From Candidula unifasciata (Eukaryota > Mollusca > Gastropoda > Stylommatophora > Geomitridae): 64,000 nucleotides of DNA. The DNA is taken from positions 545,122-609,121 of the forward strand of contig CAJHNH020001613.1 in NCBI GenBank assembly GCA_905116865.2, read 5' to 3'. How positions within the stretch are numbered: the stretch's first letter is position 1; every line of letters begins with the position of its first letter. A program made the translations under genes and the position numbers. Below the pieces are notes generated by a model. The model saw only the letters and a program-made list of their open reading frames with translations. It searched no databases and was not told where the DNA came from. Below are positions 63,901-64,000 of the stretch, piece after piece.

Positions 63901-64000
63901 ATCAGTTTTATAATAAGTTTTACATCCCAGCAAACATTCCTGATGACCCCCATACATTTGGCAGAGTGGACACACTGCACTGTCCGACTTGCCTCATTCA

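Overview
This is eukaryotic, non-coding-rich DNA from an animal, most likely a mollusc and probably a gastropod. That is an inference from the repeat types: tRNA-derived SINEs, many decayed 3' ends of non-LTR retrotransposons, long (TGTA)n and GT-rich arrays, minisatellites inside introns, and one SPIN-like hAT fragment. There are no bacterial operons, CRISPR arrays or rRNA genes.

One gene dominates the window. It lies on the minus strand and covers about 46 kb, from a start codon at 60613 to a stop at 14602. I built it by hand as 16 coding exons, each with canonical AG/GT borders. The intron phases agree at all 15 junctions, and the coding total is 3777 bases: 1258 residues plus a stop. The product is a charged, largely disordered, probably nuclear protein. 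It has a Gly/Arg/Asn-rich N terminus, an acidic segment, two matrin/U1-like C2H2 zinc fingers (residues 326-348 and 412-433) and a serine/arginine-rich C-terminal half with eight 16-residue 'GREDERD' repeats. A motif of the form EDDIQ-x-x-LGP occurs twice. I do not recognise a named orthologue.

The rest is introns and flanking DNA packed with repeats. At 1-14 kb: a GT/TGTA array, SINEs, a 38-bp tandem repeat, several retrotransposon tails and a possible hAT element. At 14.6-60.6 kb: the gene, whose introns hold a nearly perfect 1396-bp tandem duplication, a LINE end with an unusually long GT-rich tail (31.65-33.84 kb), an intact-ended hAT element with 8-bp target duplications (44.35-45.51 kb), a SPIN-like hAT fragment (39.7 kb) and minisatellites with units of 17, 46, 50, 54 and 57 bp. 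At 60.6-64 kb: probable 5' flank, a decayed RNase H retrotransposon piece and a SINE.

The most unusual observation is that three exon borders of this gene have been copied into its own introns: exon 4 as a relic inside another repeat, the exon 8 acceptor as the first unit of a 54-bp array, and the exon 10 donor as three decayed copies. No RNA evidence was available, so the 5' UTR, the transcription start and any alternative exons are unknown.
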